Origin: Tetracentron sinense
Taxonomy: Eukaryota; Streptophyta; Magnoliopsida; Trochodendrales; Trochodendraceae
Assembly: GCA_015143295.1 (NCBI GenBank)
Contig: CM026568.1
Coordinates: 14,700,607-14,764,606, forward strand
Length of the DNA stretch: 64,000 nucleotides
Reading direction: 5' to 3'
Numbering within the stretch: position 1 is the first letter of the stretch; the number at the start of each line of letters is the position of its first letter. The notes below the pieces were generated by a model. That model was not told where the DNA came from. It did not search any database and worked only from the letters and a program-made list of their open reading frames with translations. Position numbers and translations under genes: made by a program. Of this stretch, positions 35,058 to 46,950 are shown piece by piece.

Positions 35058-35330
35058 ATTCGTACATGTTCTTGTGAGCGTGACGTCGTGAAATTGTTTA
35101 TGGCGAAAACAAAGAAAAATTATGGACGTTGATTTTTTCGATGCCCAGTTTGTCAGGTTTATATGTTTTGATTTGATTTTGATATTGATACTAATAAGAA
35201 CTCATTATGCCGATTAATTATTAGCTAATTAGATTTTATTTTGTTAGGACCATGAAGACTCATTCATATGGTTATGACTATGATGTGGAACAACGTCAAA
35301 CAGAAAATGATTGGATTCAGCATCTCATCA
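35058..35330 (+). pseudogene. GRF-type zinc finger remnant, two exons
   Basis: IRTCSCERDVVKLFMAKTKK NYGR, a stop, then FFRCPVCQ fits the GRF zinc finger (C-x-C...T..N.GR.F..CP). A donor follows at 35156 and an acceptor at 35247 leads to DHEDSFIWL, the usual end of the domain, although the last cysteine is not seen. It may belong to the same gene as the Myb/SANT remnant or be a separate capture. Confidence 0.55.
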
Positions 35331-35789
35331 ATTACTCGTTGAACGCAAATGACACCGTCTTTTCGTCTGTGCAGCTTGTGGTTGTAGTGTGATATGTTTT
35401 TTTATGGGAATTTTAATGTTTTTTTAGGCAATAATGATTCTGATCTTAATGAAGTAAACATATAATATGTTTAATTGCAAATATAACCTTGGATTATATG
35501 AAACATGTATTATTTTTTGGTAGACTTTAAAGTTGGACGCAACTACCATTTTGTGTAGTTATAATGATTAATCATCTCTTACCCCTAAGGAAAAGTATTT
35601 AAAATAATGTTATTGTGATTCTGTTTTTTTTTTTTCATCCAAACACGATTCTGCTGTTTGTGTTCCCCGCAACAGAGTCTGGTTGACTGCACCCAAACGG
35701 GTTCTAAGATCAGAAGCGTTCCAAAAAAATCAGATTGTTCTAGGGAATAGAATTGTTTCTGATTCGGAATGATGCCAAATAGGCCCTTA

Positions 35790-36571
35790 GAGACCAGGGT
35801 TCAAGAATCTTTGCTTCTTTTTGTTTGCTTTTATTTTGTAATTTTAAAACCCTAACCAAATTCCTCTCTAATTAATCATAGTCACTCATTCTTCTTCTGT
35901 CATAACCATCATTTCAAATCTCTACTTTCCCTCTTTCACTTGGTAACTCTAATCCCACAATTTCTTCCTATATTTTCTTTAAAACCCTAATATTTTTCTC
36001 TACAAAATCCTAACCATCCATCTCTTCTCTATCACCAAACCCTAATCCTAGCCGTTCATCTCTATCAAAACTCTAATCCTTATTTCTCCAAACCCTAATC
36101 TCTTTCTAATCTAATTCTAGCCGTCCATCTCTTTTCCCTTCATTTTCAAAATCCTAACCTAGCACTATTTATCCCCACAACCCAAACCCTAGCCATTAGG
36201 TTCCCTCCCCAATAACTTCTCTTGTCATCTCTCTTTCATTTCTCAACCTCTTCTTTTCTCAACCTCTTTTCTGTCTAAGCCTCTCAACTCCTTCTTTTCT
36301 CAACCTTTTTTCCATCTAAGCCTCTCAATCTTTTCTTTTCTTAGCCCCTTCTCAAAAACCTCACTCAGAACACTTGCAACTACACATAATGCGAGTTTAC
36401 AGTTTGCTGAATTTTTCTTACGGATGTAATGCGAGTTCAATTCTAGTTGTAAGTGACTTCTTTATTTTAATGCAATAAATGTTATTTTTATTTAATGTCT
36501 TTGATGTCTCTTTTTAATTCAGTTTATTTTATGTTCATGTCATTTAATTAGTAGATTTTAATTAAGTCTAT
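35790..36571 (+). other. C/T-rich stretch with a cluster of telo-boxes
   Basis: Four exact AAACCCTAA motifs (35847, 35982, 36037, 36090) and several one-base variants (AAATCCTAA, AAACTCTAA, AAACCCTAG) lie in ~350 bp, all in one orientation. The telo-box is a known plant promoter element. The spacing is irregular, so it is not telomeric sequence. 36380-36450 repeats AATGCGAGTT. Confidence 0.6.
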
Positions 36572-38287
36572 TGATAAGTGCTTAATTTTGCTTGATCATC
36601 CTCATTTAAATTAGCTTTATCAAAATTTTATGGTATAGAATTTCAAATTTACACGTAAAGTGATGTATTCTCTTCTCACCATTGTATTGTCCTCTTTCTT
36701 TTGATTTTTATGGAACAATTACATGCCTTCATGTGCGTTCGGAAAGGTCATGTGCAAAACTTTCTTAAGAGAGACTTATTACGTGTATTTATTGTTGTAG
36801 GAGTCTTAACCCAGATCACTCTCGCGATTCAAGAAAGCTAAAGTCTAAAAGCCCAAGTTCAAGTTCCACATATAAGAAAGTTAAAGTTCAAAAGCCCAAG
36901 TCCAAAAAGCCAAGTCTCAAGTCAAAGAGTCAAAGCCCAAGACCAAAGCCCAAGACCAAGTATAGAAAGATTCTACAACATGGGTGGAGAACCTTAGGAA
37001 GATATAGATGAATGTGATTTTGGCATAAAAAGGATGATACTCTTTTGAATCAGAAAGGAGAAGTGTGCTATATTTATGTTTTTATTTTAGAAAAAAAGAG
37101 AAAGTCTATTTTGGTCATTGGAACCCTCTATTTTGGGTGGATTTTGGAATTCAAGTAAGGAGCTTAATGGAAGTCAACTAAATTTACAAGAAAAACAAGA
37201 AAATTCGTGGATGGCTAAAGGAGTGCTATTATTTAGAAACTAATCACAAACAAAGAAGGAGGATTTCCTAGATTCCTGGCTAATCTGGACGATACTTACT
37301 AATTTAGTCATAACTTTTGACTCAAAAGCCGGATTAAGGCAAGGTTAGAAGTTTTGAAAAGAAGACTTAAAGGGAAGAAAATTGTATTTTACGAAGATTT
37401 CCTAATTCAGATGTTTAAAGGGTCAAAACAGTTCGTCAAGGTGAGGGAAGTGCAATTTTGGTTGGAATTTTGTAATTGTAAGTTTCTCTTTTGCTTATTT
37501 TCCATTCTCTTCTTCCCTTTAGTCTATATAAACCTAAAGTGAGAGAGATTTTGGGTCTCTCTGATATTTTCTCATTCTCTTTTCTCTTTCGTTAGTTAGT
37601 TTTGCTTTGCTATTATTTCTTTTTCTTTTTCTTTGAGTTATTTGATTGTAATGTTTAGTAAACCATTAATGAGGATGACAACTCCAATCATGGTTGGCTA
37701 AACACCTATTTAAGGTTAGAGATTCGAAGCTTTTCCCGATTTATGTGGATGGTGTGGATGGCCTGATTATTGATTTTAATTGAATAATTTCTTAGTTTGG
37801 TTAATTGTTCATCTCTATATGTTCTTTGATTTCATATGATCTAATGATATATGGAATGCTTGGATCCCCTGTGAGTTGGATACAAAGTGCTTTTTAAATT
37901 GTTATAATTATTTAGTTAGATTAATAATCAGTGGTATTATTGTAGTATTTTTCATCTAGTTTAAATCTTTATTTAATTCTAGATGCGTTTTCATCCAAAT
38001 CTAAGCATAAAGAAGGATAGGTGAATTTTCCTGAAGCCTTAGACATCTTTCTCTTACTTTATATTCTCAGTGATTTTTGCTCCATTCTCATTGAGTGGAA
38101 AACCGATTTTAAATTTCTCTTTTCTCTAGATTTCGTTTCCTTAATTTTTGTTGCACAATAGTTAATCCCTGTGGATTCGACCCTGTGCTCACCAGATACA
38201 TCAATTGTTTTACTTGTGCACTTGCAAGTATATTATTTTTACTCTTGATTTTATGTCCATTAATTTAGATTAAATTAAGTTGTAACA
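36572..38287 (+). repeat. 5' LTR (~1.7 kb) of a Ty3/gypsy Athila- or Tat-like element
   Basis: Starts TGATAAGTGCTTAATTTTGC and ends TTGTAACA, directly before a tRNA-Asp-type primer site. Contains a CAAAGCCCAAGACCAAG-type short repeat near 36890-36960 and GTCTATATAAACC as a TATA box near 37525. No second LTR or pol of this element was found in the window, so it is a fossil fragment. The start is approximate. Confidence 0.6.
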
Positions 38288-38293
38288 AGTTTT

Positions 38294-38311
38294 TGGAGCC
38301 ATTGCCGGGGA
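38294..38311 (+). promoter_or_regulatory. Primer-binding site, tRNA-Asp type
   Basis: TGGAGCCATTGCCGGGGA differs by two bases from TGGCGCCGTTGCCGGGGA, the primer site common in Athila and Tat gypsy elements. Confidence 0.65.
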
Positions 38312-38807
38312 TTGCAACATGTGACGAGTATCAACTTGTTTATTTTTAAAAAATCTCATCGATTCCATCATTCTCATCCCTCCATCGTTTTATAATTTTT
38401 TTTTGGTTTCTGCTTTATACCAACCTCATAGTTCACGAGTGAGGATTCGACATCCGACAAAAGCCCTATACAAATCATATCTTGTAGGTCTCGGATTATT
38501 TAAAGACTTGATAATAGCGTTTTTCAAGCGATGGAGAATAACTAATATCAATAGACGATTTGGTTCATTGTTTTAGCGTGTTTGTTCATATTTGGTAGTT
38601 GTTAATTGATATCTCAAAAATGAAATCTTTTTTTAAAAGTACCCCGAGGGGGAGGTGGTTTGACAGACCCCTACCAGTTTATTGATTAGAAAAAAGATTA
38701 CAACGAAAGGAGTGGGACATAAAGACTTACCTCTAACCCAAAAGCACTAACCAATACATTAAATTATAATATTAAAAAGCGATGATCTATCAGTAAGAAC
38801 CATGCCC
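38312..38807. other. Leader remnant and intergenic
   Basis: Probably the untranslated leader of the element whose LTR ends at 38287. GTACCCCGAGGGGGAGGTGG near 38639 is a GC-rich island of unknown origin. No coding. Confidence 0.4.
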
Positions 38808-39024
38808 TGAACAGAATAACGAATAAAGAAGATTTTTGATTTGGTTCTCTCTCAGCCGCGAGAGGGAGTGAGGCTTGTATTAGTATTTATAGAGATTACA
38901 ATGAAAGGAATATCTAAGAGATTACAGTGAGGATTCTGAGATTACAATGAGGGTTCTGTTACAATGAGGAGTAAAGATTCTGTAGCTGTACAATTCTATA
39001 GTAAGGATTCTGTAGATTCTTACA
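38808..39024 (-). repeat. Probable solo copia-type LTR
   Basis: The minus strand reads TGTAAGAATCTACAGAATCC to ATTCTGTTCA. It contains a TATAAATA box and a CTCCCTCTCGCGG leader arranged like the short LTR at 28307-28544 but not closely identical. AGGG lies on both sides, too short for a sure target duplication. Confidence 0.4.
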
Positions 39025-39134
39025 CCCTAAACATTATATACGACACATGTCGCATTTTGTAAATGTTGGTGAAGAGGCTAGTAGAACCATATTTGACCCA
39101 ACAATAGTTAGGGCTATGAGCATCTACTCTTCTG

Positions 39135-39362
39135 CTAAGAGGTCGCAATCACAACATTCATGGTGGGAAGAAGACTGTGGCTAAGCAAGGCAGGTCGGCC
39201 ATGCTCAAAATCAAGACACAATTTCATAAGAAACTGCCTAACACGTGTCCGATCTCGCATATTCTGAAATATGGAAATAGCACTACAAGAATCTCTTGGT
39301 CTAAGATTGATATCTCGATCCAAATAGCAACTATTGCATTGTATAATTCTTGAACCGTCCAA
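39135..39362 (-). mobile_element. Retroelement gag-like fossil fragment
   Basis: The minus strand encodes RVRQFLMKLCLDFEHGRPAL and LLSHSLLPTMNVV, matching the common plant copia gag pattern (FLM.L...F...R..LL...PLP). Only this piece is recognisable. Confidence 0.55.
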
Positions 39363-40361
39363 TTTTCATGTTGTTGGGGTTGTCATCGACCCTAGTAACA
39401 AAAAAATATGGGCCCAGCACATATCAAGCGTTCATCAGTGGAGAATTTGAAAGTACAAGATATTTCCCTGGCAAACATGTTAGAGACGGCTTCATGTGAA
39501 AATTTATTCTCTTCATGTTGTTGTGCTTGTCATCAACCCTAGAAACAAAAAAACTAAGGGCCCTCCCAATCCATGTCAAGCCAGCTTTATCAGTGGAGAC
39601 TGATGTGGAGCTTCTTAAACCAAAGTAGTAGGATCTAAATTATACATGGATTTAAATGTCTAATTAAAATGGTTAATTTAGTACCATTCACAAAACTAGG
39701 AAATATTGATTGAACCGATCGTCGCAGCTTTCTCGAACCCGAGTCTTGACATTGCACCCAATCTGTCTCAATTTGTGTCCAAATATAACACTTTGAACAA
39801 ACTAACATTATTGGTGACATGATCATTAGTCGCAGGGTGAATTAGTGATCGAAATTCCAAAATTATGTCGTAAATATATCTAATTTAGGACTCATTCAAG
39901 TAATATTACAAGAATTATTTAGAACTAGTGTTGCTAGAAGATCTATTAAACCTAGCTCAAATTTAGAATTATAGTTATTTTTTAGAAACAGATTTCATTA
40001 TAATCATACAAACACAGCTATAACCACGATAGGTCAACTTCAAATATAGTTCATATTATACAAAAATTAATAAAATATAATAATGGCGAGATCGTTTCCG
40101 AATTTTAAATACAGTGCTGAGTACCGTTGACCTATGCAAGCTTCCAATTTAATGAATCAAATTCATGTGCCAATTATAGCCACATAGATCTCTACAAGGA
40201 CTTCCCTCCCACTCAAAGTTCTTTATTGATTTAACAGTGAAATGGAACCCATTTGGTTCCCATTGTTGTAATGTAGAAGCAACATGCCCCCAAAAGCAGG
40301 AAAGGAGAGCGGGAGCACTTAGCCACAGTTCAAAAGTCAAATGATGAATTGTATATGAATG
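39363..40361. other. Intergenic with an imperfect direct repeat
   Basis: TTCATGTTGTTG, GTCATC(G/A)ACCCTAG and ATCAGTGGAGA recur about 147 bp apart (39366-39455 and 39513-39602). No gene was recognised in the remainder, which is AT-rich. Confidence 0.5.
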
Positions 40362-40374
40362 AACATGATCACTG

Positions 40375-40520
40375 TTCGACTTCTCACTCCCCATTTGGGG
40401 CCAGCCCCGCATGGGATTTTCTCAGACTTACCTGGCGTGGCGGGTTGCGGGCTCTTGTCGCACCCTCGGGGATTAGGCTTGACCCAAAGGGTTAGGGACA
40501 CCTAGAGTTACCAAAAAAAA
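40375..40520 (+). mobile_element. SINE (146 bp) with perfect 13-bp target duplication
   Basis: Flanked by AACATGATCACTG at 40362-40374 and 40521-40533, with an A tail at its right end. Same family as the SINE at 23077-23202. An A-box-like TACCTGGCGTGG is visible; a clear B box is not. The perfect duplication suggests a young insertion. Confidence 0.85.
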
Positions 40521-40533
40521 AACATGATCACTG

Positions 40534-41118
40534 GTCCCTAATTTTCTTATCTTTCTCCTCCATCACAGATGTTCCCATGGCTTGAAGTAGGGGCATTCAA
40601 ATGTGGGGTACCAAAACAGTAGGGAGAGGACATCATATTTTGTTTTCCTGTACTTATTGAAAAGTAAATGAAGAATTTGGGCTTGTGATGAGTTTTGAGC
40701 AAGCACAATGCTTGTGACATTAACCTAATTTGCTAAAACTCCAGCAAACGTTGATCAAAATTAGAAAATTAAGTTGAAAAATTAGCCCTTTTCATGTATA
40801 AAAATTGTGTGAACCACGTGGATCAAACTGAACTGCAAGCCAGGTACTATAATGAATGTTGGGGGGCTTAGTGGATGTTCGATCGTATATTACACATAAA
40901 AGAAAAAGGAATAAAATTTTATAAAATAAAGTAAACAAAAATATACATGCAAATATAGGCAAAATAGTAACTCAATATAGTTAGAAACAGGGGCAGAGCC
41001 ACATGGGGCTAGGGGCTTGAACTTTTGAAAAGAAATAAAATTTCATTGATGTTATAATTGGGGCATAGCCTGGTGATAGGCCGAAGCTAAGAGGGGCTGT
41101 GCCCCCCGAACTTTTAAA
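40534..41118. other. Intergenic, no gene recognised
   Basis: 41.0-41.1 kb contains CAGGGGCAGAGCCACATGGG and GGGGCTGTGCCCCCCGAAC, sequences typical of a GC-ended plant MITE family, but edges could not be set. Confidence 0.4.
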
Positions 41119-41632
41119 TGGGCTTTAGTCCAAACAAAAAAATAAAATATAGGGCTTGGGCTTAAGGCCCACAAGACAAGTAACCAACCAACCAATCAGC
41201 CAGCCAGCCCGGACCGGACTCGGCACGGCTCAATTCGGGGTGGGGCGGGCGGCAGCGGCACGCGCGTGGTTGGTTCCACCCTTGGCTAGGTTCTCACCCG
41301 TTCACAAAATTTGGGTGCCTCAAGGGCCCACCCTTTACTCCAAGACAATGGTATATAAACCCACTTTGGTTTCAATAATTTTCCGATGTGGGATTATTTT
41401 TCTATACTATTCTTCAACTTATAATGCATGTTCAAGTGGCAAACTTTGAGATCAATTTCTCATTCACCACTTAACTGTTTTGGACAAATAAATATACCAC
41501 GTTATTCTCCTCATGGAGGAGAATACGGATCCACTTGGACCCACCTCATAACTCATGTGTTTCCCACATTTATTTTGAATCAAAGTTTACAAAAAAATCA
41601 AATTTTCCAATAACCAGATTTTTTTCCCAACA
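41119..41632 (-). repeat. 3' LTR piece of the outer copia element
   Basis: The minus strand begins TGTTGGGAAAAAAATCTGG at 41632, directly after the polypurine tract CATGTGGGGGAT. It contains TCCCACATCGG and a TATA-like GGTTTATATACC (41350-41361). It matches the end of the window from 63721. Confidence 0.75.
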
Positions 41633-41832
41633 ATCCCCCACATGAATGAAAATTTCTTGGACAGAATACAGAATATATGCAGACACTAAAAGAAAGAGTA
41701 CAAATGAAAAGTTACTACATCGGAAAAGGTAGTTTTTGGCCTTGAACCTTCCGTAGTGAAGTATTATCGGATTTACTAGCTATCCAATGAACATGATGTC
41801 TTGAACTGTTCAGCCGCAATGTAAACCAAGAC

Positions 41833-42526
41833 AAGTCGCAATCAGTAGAATCATGGGAAAGCATTCTCGCCTTTATCCCCTGCATGACATCCCTGCATAG
41901 CATCACACATTGTATGACCAAACTCCTCAGCATCATCTTTGATCAACTTCAGCGCCTTTTGGCCACATCAAATCTTTCAACATCTATGGGTACCTTTACA
42001 GTGTACACCACCCTTTCTCTGTACCTTTACAGTGTACATTGCTCGACATCCCACGTATACCTTTACATTGTATACCACCTGCATGTACTTCCTTTTGACA
42101 CCTCCGTGTGTCCTCGACATCCTGTGTATACATTTACAGTGTATACCACCTGCATGTCCTTCCTTTCGACACCCCCGTGTGTCCTCGACATCCCCGTGTG
42201 TACCTTTACAGTGTACACCACCCACATGTTACTCCTTCAACACCCTGTGTGTTCTCAACACCCTGTGTGTCTTTTCGATCAAACTCGATCGAATCCTTCT
42301 GGCCGACGCCTCCGGGCTATGCCATCCCTGTATCCATCATGCCCCAGTGAGTAGTCCGAACTACCCACTCTTCCCATCAGTGGCCTTGCCACTACGTTGC
42401 ACTCACCATTTGCACTGCATGCGTACATGTCATCATTTTATCTGAGCTTGGTGTAAAAAATAGGATGATTCCAGTCTTTGCCGTTCGAATCTCGAACCTT
42501 GGCATTCTCCCGCAAAAAGGGGTAGC
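41833..42526 (+). mobile_element. 3' tail of a second Ogre copy, before the left LTR
   Basis: Closely matches 56208-56930, including the TTTACAGTGTACACCACC minisatellite and the polypurine tract (GCAAAAAGGGGTAGC) that should only precede a 3' LTR. The left LTR is therefore shared between this tail and the main copy. It has one minisatellite unit fewer than the right-hand version. Confidence 0.8.
41990..42290 (+). repeat. CTTTACAGTGTACACCACC minisatellite (left copy)
   Basis: Same repeat as 56365-56690 in the tail preceding the left Ogre LTR. The copy number differs, showing the array changes faster than its flanks. Confidence 0.85.
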
Positions 42527-43535
42527 TGTAAGCACCCAATTTTTACCCCCCATCTAACTGTCGTTAAAGTCTTTTAACTATGGTTATCCCTAGAACCAAA
42601 ACCCAACTCTTAGGACTCGCCTTAGTCAAAACCCAGGCCCAAGCCTTAGCCGTAGGTGACCTTTAGCCTCGAGCCCACAAGGCCCCAAACATCAAAGTCC
42701 AGCCTCCTGAACCAAGTGGGTACAGGGCCTAGCCCATTAAAAAACAAAATCCCAAAATGTCGGTAGAAGGTCTACCAACATTAATTTTTACCCTGGTTTC
42801 ACATTGTCGGTAGACCTTCTATCGGCAACTGTAAGTCCCGAGTTGCAGGCTTGCGTACACCCCTGCACACTCTACCTCCACCTCGAACTCTCCCTTCTCA
42901 GCCCTCACACGACCTCCCCTTGGTCCAACCACCTCCTCTCCCTTCTTCCTAATCCCCTTTAGGTCCCTGTTGCTTCCCCTATAAAACCACACTCCCCTCC
43001 ACTGTTAAACGGTCTGCGTTTTTTTAGAGAAGAACCATTGCTGCAAAAACGTGATCCTCACCCCTCTTAAACCCTTGGTTTGGTTCTAGGCTTCCCCTAG
43101 ATTTGTTTCGAGCTCCCCCAAGAGCTACAGACCTTCACCGGAGTGCCACCATCACTGCTACAGCCACCACCACCATTTGGCATAAACAGAGCACTGGGTA
43201 GGGACACCCCTACCTATTTTCCATTTGTTCTCTCTATCTTGTGAGCCCCTGGTCAATTCCAGGGGAGTTATTTGCTTTGAAACTTTGTACTTAGTTGGTA
43301 ACTGAGCCCAGCAGGGTGTTCACCCACCTTGTTCATAGGTGGAGTGAACCCCCACGGGTATATATCATTCCGGGAGGCGTGGTAGATCTTCACAAACCCT
43401 CTGGGTCCCTCAGATCATGAGGGAACCCCTGGACATCTCTATGCACAGCCCCATAGGGCGCAAACCTATTTTTGGAGGAATCCAGGAATGGCGGCAATTC
43501 TAGTCCCTCCATTCCTGGTGGAGCCTTTTTTCCTT

Positions 43536-43609
43536 TTGTCGGTAGTTATTCTACCGACAATACCTTTTTGGCCTGTTTTCGTATTGGCGGTAGAATAACT
43601 ACCGCCAAT
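43536..43609 (+). repeat. Pair of palindromes in the left Ogre LTR
   Basis: 43536-43560: arms TTGTCGGTAG and CTACCGACAA, loop TTATT. 43583-43609: arms ATTGGCGGTAG and CTACCGCCAAT, loop AATAA. The two are similar to each other in inverse order, so they could also pair across. Counterparts in the right LTR lie at about 57918-57990. Confidence 0.9.
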
Positions 43610-43792
43610 ATGCTCCTTCTGTCACAGTGAGTTTGCACCTCTGTGGGACCCAATCCAGGCATCCCCTGGGGCTCACACCTGGCCTGAACTTTCTCCGGGA
43701 GTCCCCTCTACACTCCCATGCCTTTACTTCACCTCAGGTTACAACTTAACCCTGGTTAATAGAGGCAAAAACACAAGTTAAAAACACTGTTC

Positions 43793-43823
43793 ATAATGTC
43801 GGTAATCCAATTACCGACATTAT
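43793..43823 (+). repeat. 31-bp perfect palindrome in the left Ogre LTR
   Basis: Arms of 14 bp (ATAATGTCGGTAAT and ATTACCGACATTAT) around CCA. In the right LTR (58175-58205) both arms carry a matched change (GTCAGTAAT, ATTACTGAC), so pairing is still perfect. Confidence 0.95.
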
Positions 43824-44817
43824 CCTTGTTTTCCTTTTGTGCTTTTGCAAGGGCCCAGGCCTGGTAGGAGGCCACTTTAGGCCCTGCCTAACCCCCTGGG
43901 CCCACCTTGGACTATACCAGACCCTTAACCGTGGCTAAATCCACCTCCAGTTAATATTTAACCACGGTTAAGCACCCCTTAACCCCACAAACTTTTGAGA
44001 AATTAAGCAGAAATTCCTTAAAGTGTAATTAGACCATAATCCTGACTTTGGCCCTTTCCGTAACCCTGGTTAGCAACCCTAACAATAGTTAGATCCCTTT
44101 AACCGTGGTTAACAACACTTACCGTAGTTAACTTCGGTTTACGGCCTGCCAGGCCTAAAAATCAAGTCTACCGGACTTACCTCGGCCTACTGGGCCCCGT
44201 CTTAGCCTACCGGGCTACAACTCACTCACCCTTTACTGTGGTTAGCAACTCTAACTGCAGTTAGTTCGGCCTAATCCCTGTTAGCAACCCTAACCTGGGC
44301 CGGACTCCTTCCTAGTCTACCAGACTACTCCCTAAGCCTACCGGGCTTACATACCTTGCACTTAATCCTCCTCGGTCAACCAACTTTAGTCTACCGGACT
44401 AGTCCATGTTAGCCACCCTTAGTGCACACACACACGCCCCTAACCTCGGCACAGGCTCACGTGCCAGAACTACGCTCGGTCTGATCTCACCCTGTGAGTA
44501 CGTAGGCAGCCCAACACGGGCCCGACCCCAGTTAGCTTTTCCATTTCTTGGTTTAGTGTTCACTTAAACATTTCGGCATTTTAAACAAGATTAACTTTAT
44601 TTGGCTTAAACTCGGGGAGTATAGAACTGTTGTAAAACGGAAGCCTCGGGATGCCTAACACCTTCCCCGGACTTAACCGAACCCCTTACCATGATCTCTC
44701 TCGTGGACTAGGACCTTATCTGAAACCTGAGGGACTTATTCCTTCTGAATGAATAGGTGGCGACTCTCAAAAACCCGTGAGACCAAATCAGGGAGTGAAT
44801 TACCGCGCTCACAGCTC

Positions 44818-44835
44818 TGGCGACTCTGTTGGGGA
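44818..44835 (+). promoter_or_regulatory. Ogre primer-binding site
   Basis: TGGCGACTCTGTTGGGGA, 4 bp after the LTR end, the type of primer site seen in Tat/Ogre elements. Confidence 0.75.
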
Positions 44836-45679
44836 GTGTTTGGGTTCAACAAAGAGCCCAGGTTTAAGCCAACTAAACCTTAATCTTGTTTAAATTGCCT
44901 GAGTGTTTAACTAAACAACTAATCATTTTACATTTCTTGGTTAATTGTGTACTGTGCATCCATACATGTCATAGTAGCGTAATTATCCAATTCAACCCAA
45001 TAGACAGGCTTATTACGTTAACGGCTGCTGGATGATCATCCTCAGTGTCAGTGACTTAAATGTTTTGCAGGTCCGTGGAGTTACTCCTGTTGGGTGATAT
45101 CCTTCAGGGAATGATTCTGAACGCTCTCACTTACACCAATCGTCCATTTTCAGGTATGTTCTATACCAGGGAGTCGTATATACGGTGTTAAGTGATCCCC
45201 TCACCCTACTAGGAACACCCTTGCATCAAACCAGCATTCATACATGTAGTCTAGGCTAGGGTATAGTCTACAAGTAGTCCATTCTAGAAGGGCTACCATA
45301 AACCCTAACCTGCTTGCACCCTATATCCATTCTTAATCATGGTTGACTATCCGGGCACATTCTACCCAGATAATCACTCACTCAGGGGCATGTAATGAGC
45401 CAAACTTGTGCTTGTAATAAACTACATCCAACCCTGCTTCCCGATTTAGCATATGGGATCCAAATCCTAGCCAGATAGGCCTTCACCGGGCCTGTCCCAA
45501 CCTTGGTCTGATAGGTCCCTCGGTTTCCAAAAAACTTAGGCTAAAGCACTTCGGACCTCCGTCCGTCTGCCCTATCGAAAAATCGCATGTGCCTTATCAC
45601 ACTCCATCAAAATCATAAATTGCATTATCATTGCATCCCATCTGCATACACAGTACACTCACAGAGTTTGTATCATTGT

Positions 45680-46950
45680 CTAGGTAGATGGTAGGTCCTT
45701 CAGGGATAACTCAGTCAATGGGCCGACAGTCACGACCCGTGCATCTAATTTCTCAGGGGGCATGTGATGACAACCTCTATGCATCAATTGGGGCTTTCAC
45801 CTCGAGTCAGCGCCTCATTTGGGCTCAGTACTACAAAATCAGAAATATCCTAGACCAATCTGTGGTTAACCCAGACTCGCGCTTCATGAACACTGCTATC
45901 CAGTGTTGGAGTCCATCTCACATTGTATTTCATTTTGGTAAAAATGAGCTCTGCCCAACAATGGATAACATGGACGGCGAAGCCATAGTACCACGCTACA
46001 AGACAACATACTAGGCAGACCTATCCAGGTTCTTGCATATCAAGCCTGCCTGCTTGCAGTCCGGTCCTAACGGCTCTTTTGATCGGATACCCGTGTCTTT
46101 TCTCGAAAAGAAGTATAAGCGCAAATGGAACCCTCACTCCCTTTCAGCGGAACTTCCCGGTCTCAATGCCCTTGCACTGATAGCTATGTCTCAGTTGGTG
46201 TTCCGAAGGTGCCGTTTGCTCGTCGAAGCAGTTTTGGTCGGGGTCATCGAAGACATGCACAACTCCTGCTCAGTTGTACCAGTCATCCTAGCCGAGCTTC
46301 TCAGGGCTCTCAACGAGTCTGTAAACCGCAGAAAAGGTATCTTCCATGTCAGTACACCTCTCCTACACCTCTGGTTGGTAAGTCACTTACATACAATCAT
46401 TTCAGTACCGGACGGCATCCACGAAGCTTACAGTCTGCCTCAGAAGATTTCTCAGAATCAAGAGCCGATAGTAACTACAGACATTGGAGAGCTCTACCAG
46501 CTCCTCCAAGACCTTTTAGAGGCATAAATCACTTGGCAATGCAATTGGCTTTTGCTGAACAGGCTACCCCGTGTTGTCATCACCGGCAGACGATGCATGA
46601 TTCTTGTTGGTCTAAAAGGCTCTGCAGTCTATACACTACTCCGAGTCCTCCTACAGTTTAGACTCCCTCAGTGTATCCCAGTGATAGACCGGCAGGAAAA
46701 TGATTTGATCACTTTTACAGTGCACTCCGACAACCTCACCCGGCACTTCCAGTCAGCTTGGCGTAGCTTTAGACGAGACCAATGGCCAAACTTTATGGTT
46801 TTATCAGGACCATCAACCAACTCGGCATACCAACAATGGGTGGATAATCCTGATATTTTACCCTGCATGCCTGTACCTAGGGAACAGCCCACACTAATCG
46901 CAGCTCCATCACAAGGAACCATACCCCTAGCCGAGATGGTGGTTCCTTGA
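45680..46950 (+). mobile_element. Ogre extra ORF upstream of gag
   Basis: Translated pieces (VSFLEKKYKRKWNPHSLSAE, LYQLLQDLLEA) resemble the plant DUF7745-like ORF1 that distinguishes Ogre from other gypsy elements. Function unknown in the family. Broken fossil. Confidence 0.55.

Larger units (their letters stand above)
32685..35786 (+). mobile_element. PIF/Harbinger-type DNA transposon (3.1 kb), defective
   Basis: TTA flanks both ends (32682-32684, 35787-35789). The left end TGGGCCGTTTGTCATCATTC matches the inverse of the right end, GGGCCTATTTGGCATCATTC. Just inside lie further inverted pieces (GGAATAATTCCACGTTCCGG left; AGCGTTCC and GAATAGAATTG right). The interior carries a Myb/SANT-like gene remnant, as in the accessory ORF of Harbinger elements, a GRF zinc-finger piece, and a 356-bp tandem repeat. 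No DDE transposase was found, so the copy is non-autonomous. Confidence 0.8.
42527..44813 (+). repeat. Left Ogre LTR (2287 bp)
   Basis: TGTAAGCACCCAATTTTTAC to CGCGCTCACA. Contains TATAAAACCACAC near 42980 as a TATA box, many GGTTA/TAACC-type short motifs at 43.9-44.4 kb, and a set of strong palindromes (separate entries). Confidence 0.9.

Noticed and set aside
35846-36195. Interstitial telomere
   Set aside because: AAACCCTAA motifs are irregularly spaced in C/T-rich sequence, not tandem.
41884-42445. Overlapping open frames encoding Thr/Cys/His-rich proteins (also at 56250-56850)
   Set aside because: They are translations of the Ogre 3' UTR minisatellite in several frames at once.
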